The notes under the pieces were generated by a model. It made no database searches. It was not told the origin of the DNA and saw only the letters and a program-made list of their open reading frames with translations. From Mesorhizobium sp. RMAD-H1 (GTDB taxonomy: Bacteria > Pseudomonadota > Alphaproteobacteria > Rhizobiales > Rhizobiaceae), in the NCBI RefSeq assembly GCF_014191375.1, contig NZ_JACHWN010000007.1:124001-188000 (forward strand): 64,000 nt of DNA, read 5' to 3'. Made by a program: the position numbers and the translations under genes. Below, one piece after another: positions 38,276-52,465 of the stretch. Position 1 is the first letter of the stretch; each line of letters opens with the position of its first letter.

Positions 38276-38373
38276 CGCCGTCAGCTGTGGCCATGCAGGA
38301 ACTTGCATGAGATCGTTGGCGCTGCTCCTGACCGGCGGCGCCCACGCATGTCCGCCGGTCTTGAAAGCTGCGC

Positions 38374-39747
38374 CTATCCCACCGTCTCATAGCGGGCGCG
38401 GCTGAAACTGACAAAGCTGGAAATCGCCGCGCAAATGCCCGCCAGGACGAGAGCGATGGCAGGCGCGCTCGATAGCGGACTGGTCGCGAAGATGATCGAC
38501 ATGCACACCGCGCCGAAGGTCTGGCCAAGAAGGCGTGCCGTGCCCTGCATCGCGCCCGCGGCACCACTGCGAGCCTTGGGAGCGGAAAGAAGCAGGATCC
38601 GGTTGTTCGGCGTCTGGAACAGCCCAAAGCCAGCACCGGCGAGGATCGTGCCGGCCAGGAAGGCGATTCCCCTGGGATCGGGCGGACACAGGCCGGCGAT
38701 GAGGAGGCCGACCGCCAGGAGCGCTCCGCCGCCGGAACAGAGCCAGGCCGTCTTGACGCGTTCTGTCAACCGTCCCGAGATGGGTGCGATGATGGCTGTC
38801 GCCGCCGGCCATGGGATCATATAAAGCCCGGTGAGGACCGGGGTCATATGCAGCGTGTGCTGGAGATAGAACGGCAGCGCCACATAGCTGAGCATTTGGC
38901 CGGTGAAGCACGTGACTGACGCGATGACGGCGACCCTGAACGCGGGCTCGGCCAGGAGATCCATCGGCACGATCGGGGCGGAACTGCCGCGCTCAAGGCG
39001 CAGCAGCGCAATCAGGCACGCGACCGAACCGCCGATGAGGATGACGCCGGCGGCGGGCGCTGTGGCTATCAGGTCCGCGCCGGTGAGGAACAGGATGAAC
39101 ATCAATGTGTTGGCGAGCAATGCCTTTGCGTTCACCGGCCGCCGGATGCCCTGCACCGGTCCTAGAACGCGGCCGCAGACGAGCACGATCATACCGAGCG
39201 GTATGTTGACGGCGAACAACCATGGCCAACTTGCCACCGACAGGATCGCTCCGGCGACGGCCGGGCCGGCGGCGGAGGAAATCGCAATCGTCATCGCATT
39301 GAAGCCGATGATGGTGCCAAGCAGGCGCTGCGGCACTGCAAATCGCAGGTTCATTACCGCCAGCGCCATGATCGCCCCCGCGCCCAGGCCTTGCACGAAC
39401 CGCGCAGCCACCAGAGCGGGCAGGGTTCCGGCAAAGGCACAGGCCGCCGAAGCGGCGGTGAACAATGCCACGCCGAGGAGGAAGACACGCCGGGGCCCGT
39501 GAATTTCTCCCAGGGCGCCGCAGGGAAGAAGGGCGATGAGCACGGCCAACTGATAGCTCGACACGACCCAGACGGTACGGCTGGCATCGGCGGCCAGCGA
39601 GGTCGCGATGGATGGCAGTGCGACGTTGGCGATAGCGCCATCCAGCACGACGAGGACGAGTGTCAGAAGCAGCAGGCCAACGGCCAGATATCGTCGCGGC
39701 GCCGGAAGGCCGTCATGGGCCTGGCTCGCAGGCGATATTGCAGACAT
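38374..39747 (-). CDS. MFS drug exporter, DHA2 (14-helix) family
   Basis: Inner-membrane proton-driven exporter, 457 aa. LDGAIANVALPSIATSLAAD after helix 1 is the DHA2 signature, and GEIHGPRRVFLLG is the loop 2-3 motif A. Start at ATG 39747 (MSAISPASQ) follows AAGGTGAT; longer frames lack support. Family members export antibiotics, dyes or metabolites. A LysR gene at 39868 points the other way with a 120-nt shared gap, so it probably controls this gene. It converges on the hydrolase gene. Confidence 0.88.
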   Translation of the reverse strand: MSAISPASQAHDGLPAPRRYLAVGLLLLTLVLVVLDGAIANVALPSIATSLAADASRTVWVVSSYQLAVLIALLPCGALGEIHGPRRVFLLGVALFTAASAACAFAGTLPALVAARFVQGLGAGAIMALAVMNLRFAVPQRLLGTIIGFNAMTIAISSAAGPAVAGAILSVASWPWLFAVNIPLGMIVLVCGRVLGPVQGIRRPVNAKALLANTLMFILFLTGADLIATAPAAGVILIGGSVACLIALLRLERGSSAPIVPMDLLAEPAFRVAVIASVTCFTGQMLSYVALPFYLQHTLHMTPVLTGLYMIPWPAATAIIAPISGRLTERVKTAWLCSGGGALLAVGLLIAGLCPPDPRGIAFLAGTILAGAGFGLFQTPNNRILLLSAPKARSGAAGAMQGTARLLGQTFGAVCMSIIFATSPLSSAPAIALVLAGICAAISSFVSFSRARYETVG

Positions 39748-39867
39748 GGGGATCACCTTGTCGGTTCGGTTGGATGAGCCATGGATATTCCACGCCAATG
39801 ACTTGCGCCAGACGCAAAGTTGGAAAGCCACCGTTGTACCAAACGCCTTACCTGGCTATAAAGAACC

Positions 39868-40761
39868 GTGCCGAATATCGATCTGAACCTGCTTGTGGCG
39901 TTGGATGCCCTGCTCACCGAGCGGAGCGTGTCGGCGGCTGCGCGAAAGTTGGGCTTGAGCACATCTGCCATGAGCCGGACACTATCGCGGCTGCGGGCGG
40001 CGCTTGGCGACCCCATCCTGGTGCAGGCGGGACGCGGCATGCGCGCGACGCCCCACGCCGAAGCCATCGCCGATCAGGTCCATTCTTTGACCGGCGCCGT
40101 CCGGACCGTATTGAGCCCATCGCCTGCGGTTGATATCCGGCAGGTGCAACGGGATTTCACAATCCGGGCCAATGACGCTTTCGTGCTGCTTTATGCGGCG
40201 CGGCTTAGTTCTGCCGTTGCCAGCGCCGCGCCCGGTGTGCGGCTGCACTTCGCACCCAAGCCGGACAAGCAGATCCAGCCGCTGCGTGATGCGATGATCG
40301 ATCTGGACATCGGGGTTATCTCGGGCGGCGGGGCAGAGTTGCGCGGCCAGACACTCTTTACGGATAGCTTTGTTGGTATTGCGAGAGCCGGACATCCCAT
40401 ATTGGCGAGGACGCCGGTTACCACGGAGCAATATATCGCCTGGGGACACGTCGTCTCTTCCAGGCGAGAGCGGTTTCACGGTCCCGTTGACGAGGCGCTG
40501 GCGGCGGCAGGCTTTTCGCGAAAGGTCAGCCTCGTAGTGCCGAGTTATCCAGCTGTCATCGCCGTCGCGGCGGCGTCGGATCTTCTCGGATTGGTGCCGC
40601 GATCCTGCTTCCCATTGGCTGCGGCAAGCAAGACCGAAATGTTCGAGCTGCCAGTCGCTACTCCCAGCTTCGCTATCGCCCAGACATGGCATCCGCGCAT
40701 GGACGCGGACCCCGTGCACCGATGGCTGCGAGGGCTGATCTTCGAAACATTCAAGGCGTAG
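39868..40761 (+). CDS. LysR-family regulator divergent from the MFS gene
   Basis: LysR regulator of the NodD/LinR-like subgroup, 297 aa, which typically begins IDLNLLVALDALLTERSVSAAARKLGLS in the helix-turn-helix region (residues about 4-31). The start codon is GTG (39868), giving exactly that N-terminus. MFS efflux genes divergent from such regulators are commonly repressed or activated by them in response to a transported compound. It converges with the ABC operon ending at 41042 over 280 nt that contain nothing I recognise. Confidence 0.88.
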   Translation: MPNIDLNLLVALDALLTERSVSAAARKLGLSTSAMSRTLSRLRAALGDPILVQAGRGMRATPHAEAIADQVHSLTGAVRTVLSPSPAVDIRQVQRDFTIRANDAFVLLYAARLSSAVASAAPGVRLHFAPKPDKQIQPLRDAMIDLDIGVISGGGAELRGQTLFTDSFVGIARAGHPILARTPVTTEQYIAWGHVVSSRRERFHGPVDEALAAAGFSRKVSLVVPSYPAVIAVAAASDLLGLVPRSCFPLAAASKTEMFELPVATPSFAIAQTWHPRMDADPVHRWLRGLIFETFKA

Positions 40762-41041
40762 CGAATAGCCCGGCAAAGTCCGCAACGCACCATTATCCTA
40801 GCATTGGGCGAGGAAGGCGATCTCGCGTTGCTTGACGCTCAATCGGCGGTCGGTTTTTCACACCCCTGATCAAAGTAGACCGACGGTCGGGAGTTTCTGA
40901 CCTCCAACAATGAATTCCTTTCGGCTTCCAAAATCCTCGCGGCCCTTACGACCGCGCCATGGCGCCGATGATGACGTGAAAAGCCGCCTTCTTTCGACGA
41001 CGTGGTGCCCAGATCGAGAAGCTTCAGGAAACAATCGATAA

Positions 41042-42094
41042 CTAGGCGACCGGGAAGGTATTCTGCGCCGACCAGGTCACCGTCACCTGATCGCCGCTCC
41101 CGAAACGGGTGCCGCTGGAATTCGGCACAACGACCCGGATCTCGCGACCTGACGTTTCGACATGGAATGTGGAACTGACGCCGGAGAACATCTTTCTGAC
41201 CACGCGGCCAGCCAGCGTGTTTTCGGATGATGTCGGGGTTCCCTTCCCAAGATGCATGCGCTCTGGACGAATGGCGCATTGCATAGGCTCGCCCGGCCTG
41301 TGCTTCTCCGCACCCGAAACCAGTATCCTCGTTCCGTCGGTCATCACCATCGCGTCGCCCGACCAGGTGCCGGAGAGGATGTTCGCGTCCCCCAGGAAGG
41401 TCGCGGCGAAGAGGGTGCGCGGATGATTGTAGATCTCCTCGGGCTCGCCTTCCTCGACCAGCCGGCCATCCCTGAGGATGCCGATGCGATCCGCCATGGT
41501 CAGCGCCTCTTCCTGATCGTGGGTGACGAAGATCGTGGTGATGCCGATCTCGCGCTGGATGCGTTTGAGTTCGGCCTGCATATCGACGCGCAGGGCTTTG
41601 TCGAGGGCGCCGAGCGGCTCGTCAAGCAGCAGCACACGCGGATTGATGACGAAGGCGCGGGCGAGCGCCACGCGCTGACGCTGGCCACCCGAGAGCTGAT
41701 GCGGCTTGCGTTCGCCGAGGGCATCGAGTTTTACGAGGTTGAGCGCCGCGCGGACCTTTTCGCGAATCTCAGCCTTCGGCAGACCGCGCATCTCGAGCCC
41801 GAAGGCGATGTTGCCGGCCACCGTCATATTGGGGAAGAGCGCATAGTTCTGGAACATCATGCCGATCTGGCGCTTCTCCAGAGGGACCCGCTCGACGCTT
41901 TCGCCATCCATCTCGATCCGGCCGCTGTTGGGGAAGTCGAAGCCGGCGATCATGCGGAGCAGCGTGGTCTTACCGGAACCGGAGGGACCGAGCAGCGCAT
42001 AAAAGCCGCCGTCTTCGAAGCGAACCGAGACGTCGTCGAGCGCCTTGTGACCGCCGAACGCGCGGGTGAGATTCCTGACCTCGATGCTTGCCAT
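41042..42094 (-). CDS. ABC transporter ATPase, polyamine (PotA) type
   Basis: ATPase of 350 aa. Walker A GPSGSGKTT, Q-loop MMFQNYALFPNMTV, signature LSGGQRQRV and Walker B VLLLDEPLGALD are all present, followed by a C-terminal TOBE domain (from about residue 270). The order and motifs match PotA/FbpC-type ATPases of spermidine/putrescine and iron transporters. Its ATG shares a base with the permease stop (TAATG at 42094). Seventh and last gene of the GntR-led operon. Substrate not predictable. Confidence 0.88.
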   Translation of the reverse strand: MASIEVRNLTRAFGGHKALDDVSVRFEDGGFYALLGPSGSGKTTLLRMIAGFDFPNSGRIEMDGESVERVPLEKRQIGMMFQNYALFPNMTVAGNIAFGLEMRGLPKAEIREKVRAALNLVKLDALGERKPHQLSGGQRQRVALARAFVINPRVLLLDEPLGALDKALRVDMQAELKRIQREIGITTIFVTHDQEEALTMADRIGILRDGRLVEEGEPEEIYNHPRTLFAATFLGDANILSGTWSGDAMVMTDGTRILVSGAEKHRPGEPMQCAIRPERMHLGKGTPTSSENTLAGRVVRKMFSGVSSTFHVETSGREIRVVVPNSSGTRFGSGDQVTVTWSAQNTFPVA

Positions 42095-42885
42095 TATTGC
42101 TCTCCCCCGAATTTATAGAAGCGTGCCGTTATCAGCATGATCCCCATCGAGAGCACGATGATGATGGTCGAGACCGCATTGATCTCGGGCGTGAAGCCCT
42201 TGCGGATCGCGGCGTAGATTTCGACCGGAAGCGTGGAGTGCCCCGGTGTCGCCAGGAAATAGGAGACGACGAACTGGTCGAAGGAGACGGCAAAGGCGAA
42301 AAGCCCGCCGGCGATGACGCCGGGCGCGATCCAGGGCAGGGTCACGCGCCACGTCACCTGCCATTGGTTGGCGCCGAGCGACCGTGCGGCTTCCTCCAGT
42401 TCCGGCGCCAGTGTCTTGAGCCGCGCGTTGACGACGATGATCACATAGGGCAGGGCGAGCGCCACATGCCCGAGAATGATCGCATGCAGGCCCCGGCCAA
42501 TGCCGACGCCGAAGAAGAAGATCAGCATGGCCGTGCCCGTGATCAGCCAGGGAATGGCGATCGGCGGCAGGAGGGCTGCCTGCAGCAGCGACTTGCCGGG
42601 AAAATCGTAGCGATAAAGCGCCAGCGAGGCCGCGGTGCCGAGGATCGCCGATATCACCGTCGTGACGAGGGCGATGATGATGCTGTTCCATGTCGCCGCG
42701 ATCAACTGGCTGTTGGAGAAGAAGGTCTCGTACCAGACCGTCGACCACTCGATCGGCAGCATGTAGAAGGGCGAGGCATTGAACGACATCAGCGCCATGA
42801 TGATGATAGGCAGATAGAGGAAGAGCAGCAGCAGCCCGATATAGAGCTTGCCCAGGCCGTTCAGCGCGCGCGTCACAATGTTCAT
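42094..42885 (-). CDS. ABC permease, PotC type
   Basis: Permease of 263 aa with about six helices. The start at ATG 42885 (MNIVTRALNGLGKLYI) has GAGGGCAC upstream and overlaps the previous stop by ATGA (42882-42885). The coupling loop EEAARSLGANQWQVTWRVTLPWIAPG is clear, as is the PotC-like FAFAVSFDQFVVSYFLATPG that follows. It pairs with the PotB-type permease. Confidence 0.88.
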   Translation of the reverse strand: MNIVTRALNGLGKLYIGLLLLFLYLPIIIMALMSFNASPFYMLPIEWSTVWYETFFSNSQLIAATWNSIIIALVTTVISAILGTAASLALYRYDFPGKSLLQAALLPPIAIPWLITGTAMLIFFFGVGIGRGLHAIILGHVALALPYVIIVVNARLKTLAPELEEAARSLGANQWQVTWRVTLPWIAPGVIAGGLFAFAVSFDQFVVSYFLATPGHSTLPVEIYAAIRKGFTPEINAVSTIIIVLSMGIMLITARFYKFGGEQ

Positions 42886-43751
42886 TGTGCCCTCCGCATG
42901 ATGGGCGAGGCGGTAGCGAGGATGGCCAGCACCACGGCCAGCAGAATGAAGGAAAGGGCCGCGCCGAGCGGCCAGTTGAACACGGCCACGAATTGATCCT
43001 CGATGACGGTGCCGTAGAAGGTGCCGGTGCGGCCGCCGAGAATGCGCGGCTCCATGAAGGAGCCGACGACCGGCACGAAGATCAGCACCGCGCCGGCGAC
43101 GATCCCGGGAAGGGCGAGTGGCAGGATCACGCGCCGCAGCACCCGCCAACGTGATGCTCCCAGCGACCGTGCCGCCTCGATCAGGCTGTCGTCAATCGCC
43201 TGAAGACTGAGATAGGAGGTCAGCACCACATAGGGCACGTAGGAATGAACCAGGCCGATGATAACCGCCGGGTAGGAGTACATGAGATCGATGTTGATCT
43301 TGAAGGGCAGGATGGCGTTCAGGAAGGTATCGAGAATGCCGCCTTCGCGCAGCACCATCGCCCAGGAGAAGATGCGCACAAGACCGTTGCTCCAGAAGGG
43401 CAGAATGACAAGCAGGAACACCGCTTCTCGGCTGCGACCCTTGAGCACCTTGGCCAGCGCATAGGCGGCTGGAAAGCCGATCAGCAGGCACCAGAAGGTC
43501 ACTTCCAGCCCCAGCCTGAGCGAGGATCCAAGCAGCCTGATGTAGATGCCGGTGCTGAAGAAGGCCTGATAGTTCGCCAGGGTGAACGACCAATCGCCGC
43601 CGCTGAGCGGCATGTCGCTCATGAAGCTGAAGAAGACCATGGCCGACAGCGGCAGGAAGATCGCAAGGATCAGCCAGACATAGGCCGGGAGGAGAAGCGG
43701 CAAGGCCCGCCTCAGCCCCGATCCTGCCGGATTGGCCATTACCTCTGCCAT
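42882..43751 (-). CDS. ABC permease, PotB type
   Basis: Permease of 289 aa with six membrane segments. ALPLLLPAYVWLILAIFLPLSAMVF forms helix 1, and the coupling loop is IEAARSLGASRWRVLRRVILPLALPG. VGSFMEPRILGGRTG near the end matches PotB/AfuB relatives. It lies 29 nt downstream of the binding protein and overlaps the next permease gene. Confidence 0.88.
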   Translation of the reverse strand: MAEVMANPAGSGLRRALPLLLPAYVWLILAIFLPLSAMVFFSFMSDMPLSGGDWSFTLANYQAFFSTGIYIRLLGSSLRLGLEVTFWCLLIGFPAAYALAKVLKGRSREAVFLLVILPFWSNGLVRIFSWAMVLREGGILDTFLNAILPFKINIDLMYSYPAVIIGLVHSYVPYVVLTSYLSLQAIDDSLIEAARSLGASRWRVLRRVILPLALPGIVAGAVLIFVPVVGSFMEPRILGGRTGTFYGTVIEDQFVAVFNWPLGAALSFILLAVVLAILATASPIMRRAQ

Positions 43752-43780
43752 GATCTCCTCCCGCCGTCGTCCGTCTCAGA

Positions 43781-44842
43781 TCACTTCACGTTGACCTTGA
43801 TCTCCTGCCAGATCGCCAGATATTGCTCGCGCTGGGCATCGGTGATCGGCGCCTGGAACGTGATGCGCGAGGCGATCTTGGGATCGCCCATCACGGCCCG
43901 GTTGAAGGCATCCGCCGGAAGCGCCTCGAGGGCCTTGGTATTGGCCGAGACCGGCGCACCGACCTTGGCCACCCATTCGGTGTAGAAGGCCGGATCTATC
44001 ATGTAGTTGATGAAGGCGAGGGCCCCTTCCACATTCTTCGAGCCCTTGGGGATCGAGAAGGCATCGAGCCAGCCGACGCATCCTTCTTCCGGGATGACGA
44101 GGCTCACGGGCAGCTTGAAATTCGTCTTCGCGCGATCGGCCGAGCCGCTCCAATAGGTGCCGACGTCGATCTGGTTGGCGGCGACCATCTGGTTCCAGTC
44201 GTTCTCGGCGCTCCAGAAGGTGCGGATCTGCGGCATGAGCGAGGTCAGCTTGGCCTTTACCGCATCCATGTCCTTGATGTCGTTGATGTCCTGCCCGGTT
44301 GCGATGGCACCGAACTGGATGGCTTCCACGGCGTCGTCGCGCAGTACGACACGGCCCTTGTGCGCCGGGTCCCACATCACATTGATGGAGGTGGGCAGTG
44401 TGGGAAAGGATTTCTCGTTGACGGCGATCGCGGTCACGCCCCAGACCCATGGCACGCCATAGACCTTGCCGTCATGGTTCAGCATGGGAGACTTTGCCTT
44501 CTCCTCACCGATATTGGCGTAGTTGGCAATCCTGGAGGTGTCGATCGGCTCGATCAGGCCTTCGTTGAACGCCTGGTCGTTGAAGGCGGCGTTGATCATC
44601 ACGACGTCGTATAGGCCGGGATTGGTCCTGAGCTTGGTGAGCATTTCCTGCTCGGAATTGAAGAAGTCGTTGATGACCTTGTGGCCGGTCGCCTTTTCGA
44701 AGGCTTCGATGGCCCAGGGCTCATCCGCGCCGTAGCCTTTCCAGTTCAACACATGCAGGTCGGCGGCCAGCGCCGATCCCGTCACAAGGGCCGTCATGGC
44801 TGCTGTTGCCATGGTCTTCGCAATCATGCTCGTCATGGTCAT
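43781..44842 (-). CDS. ABC substrate-binding protein, polyamine (PotD/PotF) type
   Basis: Periplasmic binding protein, 353 aa, of SBP family 8/1 as in polyamine transporters. It has a Sec signal in the first ~25 residues (MIAKTMATAAMTALVTGSALAAD) and then LHVLNWKGYGADEPWAIEAFEKATG. Start at ATG 44842 is supported by GAGAGGA 6 nt upstream and by an ATGA overlap with the sugar kinase stop. The pocket aspartates of PotD are not obvious to me, so polyamine should not be assumed. Operon neighbours (glycohydrolase, sugar kinase) argue for a glycosylated or ribosylated solute (inference). Confidence 0.85.
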   Translation of the reverse strand: MTMTSMIAKTMATAAMTALVTGSALAADLHVLNWKGYGADEPWAIEAFEKATGHKVINDFFNSEQEMLTKLRTNPGLYDVVMINAAFNDQAFNEGLIEPIDTSRIANYANIGEEKAKSPMLNHDGKVYGVPWVWGVTAIAVNEKSFPTLPTSINVMWDPAHKGRVVLRDDAVEAIQFGAIATGQDINDIKDMDAVKAKLTSLMPQIRTFWSAENDWNQMVAANQIDVGTYWSGSADRAKTNFKLPVSLVIPEEGCVGWLDAFSIPKGSKNVEGALAFINYMIDPAFYTEWVAKVGAPVSANTKALEALPADAFNRAVMGDPKIASRITFQAPITDAQREQYLAIWQEIKVNVK

Positions 44843-45840
44843 GACCATTCCTCTCTCCGAGTGCCATTGTTCCCTTTGTTTCCGCTGCACGCGGAATTCC
44901 CTTCCTGGGCACGTTTCAGGAATTCGTTGATTTCTTGCATATCGGGCGCCGTCGGCCCGCCATGGCGGGTGGTCGAAATGGCCGCCGCTGCATTGGCGTA
45001 GCGCAGCGCTTCGAGCGGGCCGAGGCCCCGGCTGAGAGCTGCGATGAAGGCGCCGACATGCGCGTCACCCGCGCCGTTGGTATCGACGGCATCGACGCGG
45101 AAGGCGGGCACGAAGACAGGATCCTTGCCGGCTAGCGCAAGCAATGCGCCGGCGGCGCCAGCGCGCAGGACGATGCCTTTTGCGCGCTGGCAGTGGCGCG
45201 TGAAAAGCCGCTGAACCATCCCGGCGTCGTCAGCCTGTTCCACGATAGCCGCGGCTTCGCTGCGGTTGAGGCTCAGCCAGTCGGTGCGGGCGAGCACCCG
45301 ATGCATGACATCGACGGGAATCTCGCCGACAATGCCGGTGGGATCGAAGGCAAAGGCCGCATGATCGGGCAACATCTCGATGAAGCGCGTCTGGTTCTCA
45401 CGGCTTCCGGGATAGGCGAGCGTGTAACCCGTCGTGAACACCCAGTCGCCGGGCGCTGGTATCATGTAGCGGAAATCATCAGCCGTGATCACGCCCTCGG
45501 CCCCGGGCCGGGACACGAAGCTCCTCTCGCCGTCGCCCTCGGTCACCAGAACCACGCAGGTGCCGCTGTCGATGCCGCGGCTGACCGGTTGCAGCATCTC
45601 GATGCCCTCGGCCTTGAGTGCAGCCGCTATCATGGTGCCGAACGGCCCGTCGCCGATCTTGCCGGCATAAGCGGTACGCATGCCGCTTCGCTTGGCGGCG
45701 ACCATCATGTTGAAGCCGCCGCCCGGAAGAGCGGCGAAAGACGAGGCGGTAAGGTCGTCGCCCGGTGCCGGCAAACGGTCGATGCGGTAGATGAAATCGA
45801 CCACCGCACTCCCGATATGGATGAGGCGGGGTTCAGCCAT
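44839..45840 (-). CDS. PfkB-family carbohydrate kinase
   Basis: Ribokinase-fold sugar or nucleoside kinase, 333 aa. GSAVVDFIYRIDRLPAPGDDL and GGGFNMMVAAKRSG form the N-terminal PfkB signature, and VDTNGAGDAHVGAF (about residues 250-263) gives the C-terminal motif with the catalytic Asp in GAGD. Start at ATG 45840 (MAEPRLIHIG) overlaps the glycohydrolase stop by 8 nt, so translation is coupled. With an N-glycosidase-family enzyme beside it, it may phosphorylate the released pentose, but the true substrate is unknown. Confidence 0.88.
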   Translation of the reverse strand: MAEPRLIHIGSAVVDFIYRIDRLPAPGDDLTASSFAALPGGGFNMMVAAKRSGMRTAYAGKIGDGPFGTMIAAALKAEGIEMLQPVSRGIDSGTCVVLVTEGDGERSFVSRPGAEGVITADDFRYMIPAPGDWVFTTGYTLAYPGSRENQTRFIEMLPDHAAFAFDPTGIVGEIPVDVMHRVLARTDWLSLNRSEAAAIVEQADDAGMVQRLFTRHCQRAKGIVLRAGAAGALLALAGKDPVFVPAFRVDAVDTNGAGDAHVGAFIAALSRGLGPLEALRYANAAAAISTTRHGGPTAPDMQEINEFLKRAQEGNSACSGNKGNNGTRREEWS

Positions 45841-46858
45841 GACGCGCCTTCTCATCGGTGAGGCGTGCCCGGACCAGTGCGCGGGCCAGTTCCCTGACGT
45901 CATCGAGATCGATGCCGACAAGGCCGCCGATCCTGTCCTGCGGCAGGCGGTCATAACCAGCACAGGCGCCTGCCATGGATCCGGCGATTGCGCCGATCGT
46001 ATCCGTATCGCCGCCCAGATTGGCCGCGATCACTGCGGCCTCCCAGGCGTCACCTTTTGCGAGTTTCAGCACGGCAAAAGCCGCGGGCACGGATTCTTGC
46101 GAGATCACGGCGGTGCCCAGACGATCGAAGACGCGGGCGATGCCCTCTTCGATCGAGCAGCCTTCGACCATGTCGAGCGCCCATTCGATGCGCGCCGCGA
46201 TTGTGCCGCCCGGCACCCAGTGACCCTGCCTCTCGCCGGCCCTGGCCGCCGCGACGGCGAAGCCGATCGCCTCGCGCCAGTCCGCGCCGTCAATGCCATG
46301 GCTGATCACGCTCGCCACCGCCGCCGCGGAGGAGATGGCGAGCGTCGTATTGTGCGTGGCGCGGCAGCTCTCTGCCACCCGGGCGATCAGGGCCTCTCCC
46401 GGCGGCACGAGAATACCGACGGGGGCAATGCGCATCGCCGCTCCGTTCGTCTCACCACTGCGGCCGGCCTCCTCGGGCGGCGTGCCGGCGTTGATCGCAT
46501 CGATCGCGCGCTTGGTCGAGGGGCCGAGCAGGTCATAGCCGCCGCGCGCCTTGATGTCCTTTTCCCAGGCGACCAATGCATTGACCCAGGCATGGTGGTC
46601 GAAGCTGTCGCCGGATTGCAGCAGGACGGATGCCATCAGCAGGGTCTGCTCGGTGTCGTCGGTAACCGAACCTGCTTTCAGGCCTTTCGAAACCGGATGT
46701 TCCGGAGCGGGATCGATGAAACAGTCGACGAAGCCATAGTTGGCCTTGATCTCGGCCGGTGAAAGAAGCTGGGTCGGCATGCCCATGGCGTCACCGAGCG
46801 CGCCGCCGATGAGCGCTCCCAAAGCTCTGTCGAATGCGATCTCCTCCCTTGTCCCCAT
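45833..46858 (-). CDS. ADP-ribosylglycohydrolase family protein
   Basis: All-helical, di-metal hydrolase of the ADP-ribosylglycohydrolase (DraG/ARH) family, 341 aa. The N-terminal ALGALIGGALGDAMGMP, the metal-binding TDDTEQTLLMA (about residues 65-75) and C-terminal GGDTDTIGAIAGSMAGA (about 287-303) are the classic metal-ligand segments. Relatives remove ADP-ribose from proteins or cleave other N-ribosyl or N-glycosyl bonds. Embedded between GntR and PfkB genes with an ABC importer, it more likely acts on an imported small molecule than on a protein (inference). It follows the regulator by 2 nt. Confidence 0.9.
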   Translation of the reverse strand: MGTREEIAFDRALGALIGGALGDAMGMPTQLLSPAEIKANYGFVDCFIDPAPEHPVSKGLKAGSVTDDTEQTLLMASVLLQSGDSFDHHAWVNALVAWEKDIKARGGYDLLGPSTKRAIDAINAGTPPEEAGRSGETNGAAMRIAPVGILVPPGEALIARVAESCRATHNTTLAISSAAAVASVISHGIDGADWREAIGFAVAAARAGERQGHWVPGGTIAARIEWALDMVEGCSIEEGIARVFDRLGTAVISQESVPAAFAVLKLAKGDAWEAAVIAANLGGDTDTIGAIAGSMAGACAGYDRLPQDRIGGLVGIDLDDVRELARALVRARLTDEKARHG

Positions 46859-46860
46859 CG

Positions 46861-47595
46861 TCAGAACTCCAGGTGAAGCGCGAAATAGGCCGGATTGAGC
46901 AGGCTCGTCACATATTCAATCGGCCTTCCATTGGCCTCACATGTGAGCCGCCGCGTCCGGAGGAAGGCACTGGCCGCGGCACAGCCGAGCAACTCGGCGT
47001 CGGCTTGGCTCAGCATTTCGATATCCGCCCATTCCTCGCCGTGATCAGGCACCAGGCCGGCTGCACGGAGCGTCTGCGTCAGCGAGCCGGAGCGCAGGCC
47101 GCGCAAGGGTACGTCCTCCAACTCGGGCAGGAATGGCACGCGGCTGCGTTCGATCGAGATCGGCTTCTGTTCCTTCGCCAGCAGGCGAAGGCGATCGACG
47201 GCGATGAAGGTGTCGTCCTCGAGCGTCAGGCGTTCGGCGAGCGCCGGATCGCGCGTCATCTCGATGCGCAGAACCCGGGTTTCAGTTTCGGCGCCGACAT
47301 CGGCCAGCGCCTTCGACCAGCCCATGACATCGTGGATCATCTGACCGTTGAAGGTGACGAAGGAGCCGATGCCGACCTTGGTGGTGATCAGGCCGCGGTT
47401 GTTGAGCTCCTCGAGCCCCTTGCGCAAGGTGTTGCGGCTGACGGCGAAACGCTGGACCAGTTCGTTCTCGCTCTGCAAGCGGTCGCCGAAGGCGAGCACG
47501 CCGGAACGGATCTCCTGCTCGAGCACGGAGGCGATCTGTTCCGGCTTGGGTGCGCCGGGCTTCAAAGGGGGCTTCAGAGTTGTGCGCCTAGCCAT
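46861..47595 (-). CDS. GntR-family regulator (HutC subfamily)
   Basis: GntR/HutC-type repressor, 244 aa. The winged helix (QIASVLEQEIRSGVLAFGDRLQSENELVQRFAVSRNTLRKGLEEL spans about residues 19-63) is followed by a UTRA ligand-binding domain (from about 80, with ERSRVPFLPE and GRPIEYVTSLLNPAYFAL). Start at ATG 47595; a TTG at 47610 in frame would add 5 residues. First gene of a seven-gene operon, directly downstream of a cluster of TGTTCA/TGAACA half-sites, so autoregulation is likely. HutC regulators often sense the pathway substrate or intermediate. Confidence 0.9.
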   Translation of the reverse strand: MARRTTLKPPLKPGAPKPEQIASVLEQEIRSGVLAFGDRLQSENELVQRFAVSRNTLRKGLEELNNRGLITTKVGIGSFVTFNGQMIHDVMGWSKALADVGAETETRVLRIEMTRDPALAERLTLEDDTFIAVDRLRLLAKEQKPISIERSRVPFLPELEDVPLRGLRSGSLTQTLRAAGLVPDHGEEWADIEMLSQADAELLGCAAASAFLRTRRLTCEANGRPIEYVTSLLNPAYFALHLEF

Positions 47596-47603
47596 TTCAT
47601 GCC

Positions 47604-47632
47604 TGTTCAATGAACATGTTCAATCCTGTTCA
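47604..47632. promoter_or_regulatory. Predicted GntR operator cluster
   Basis: Overlapping inverted repeats upstream of the GntR gene: TGTTCA-A-TGAACA (47604-47616), the perfect palindrome TGAACATGTTCA (47611-47622) and another TGTTCA (47627-47632). Four half-sites in 29 bp just upstream of the operon's first gene fit a repressor binding region. The half-site recurs before nicE. Confidence 0.7.
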
Positions 47633-47795
47633 ATACCATCTCAGAAATCGCGGTATTGTCAATGGGGCGGGATCGCTCAATTGTCGCCTGGCTGCAGCGC
47701 GATCGTATCGCGAGTGCGGCGCGCCCGTTTCGGCAAGCAGCGCTGTGGCATCCGCCGACCTTCCGGATACCTCATGGCTATGGCCGACCGCCTGC

Positions 47796-52457
<4,662 letters not shown>

Positions 52458-52465
<8 letters not shown>

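Noticed and set aside
41042..44842. Naming the importer potABCD for spermidine/putrescine
   Set aside because: Family resemblance only; operon partners suggest another solute and binding-site residues could not be confirmed.
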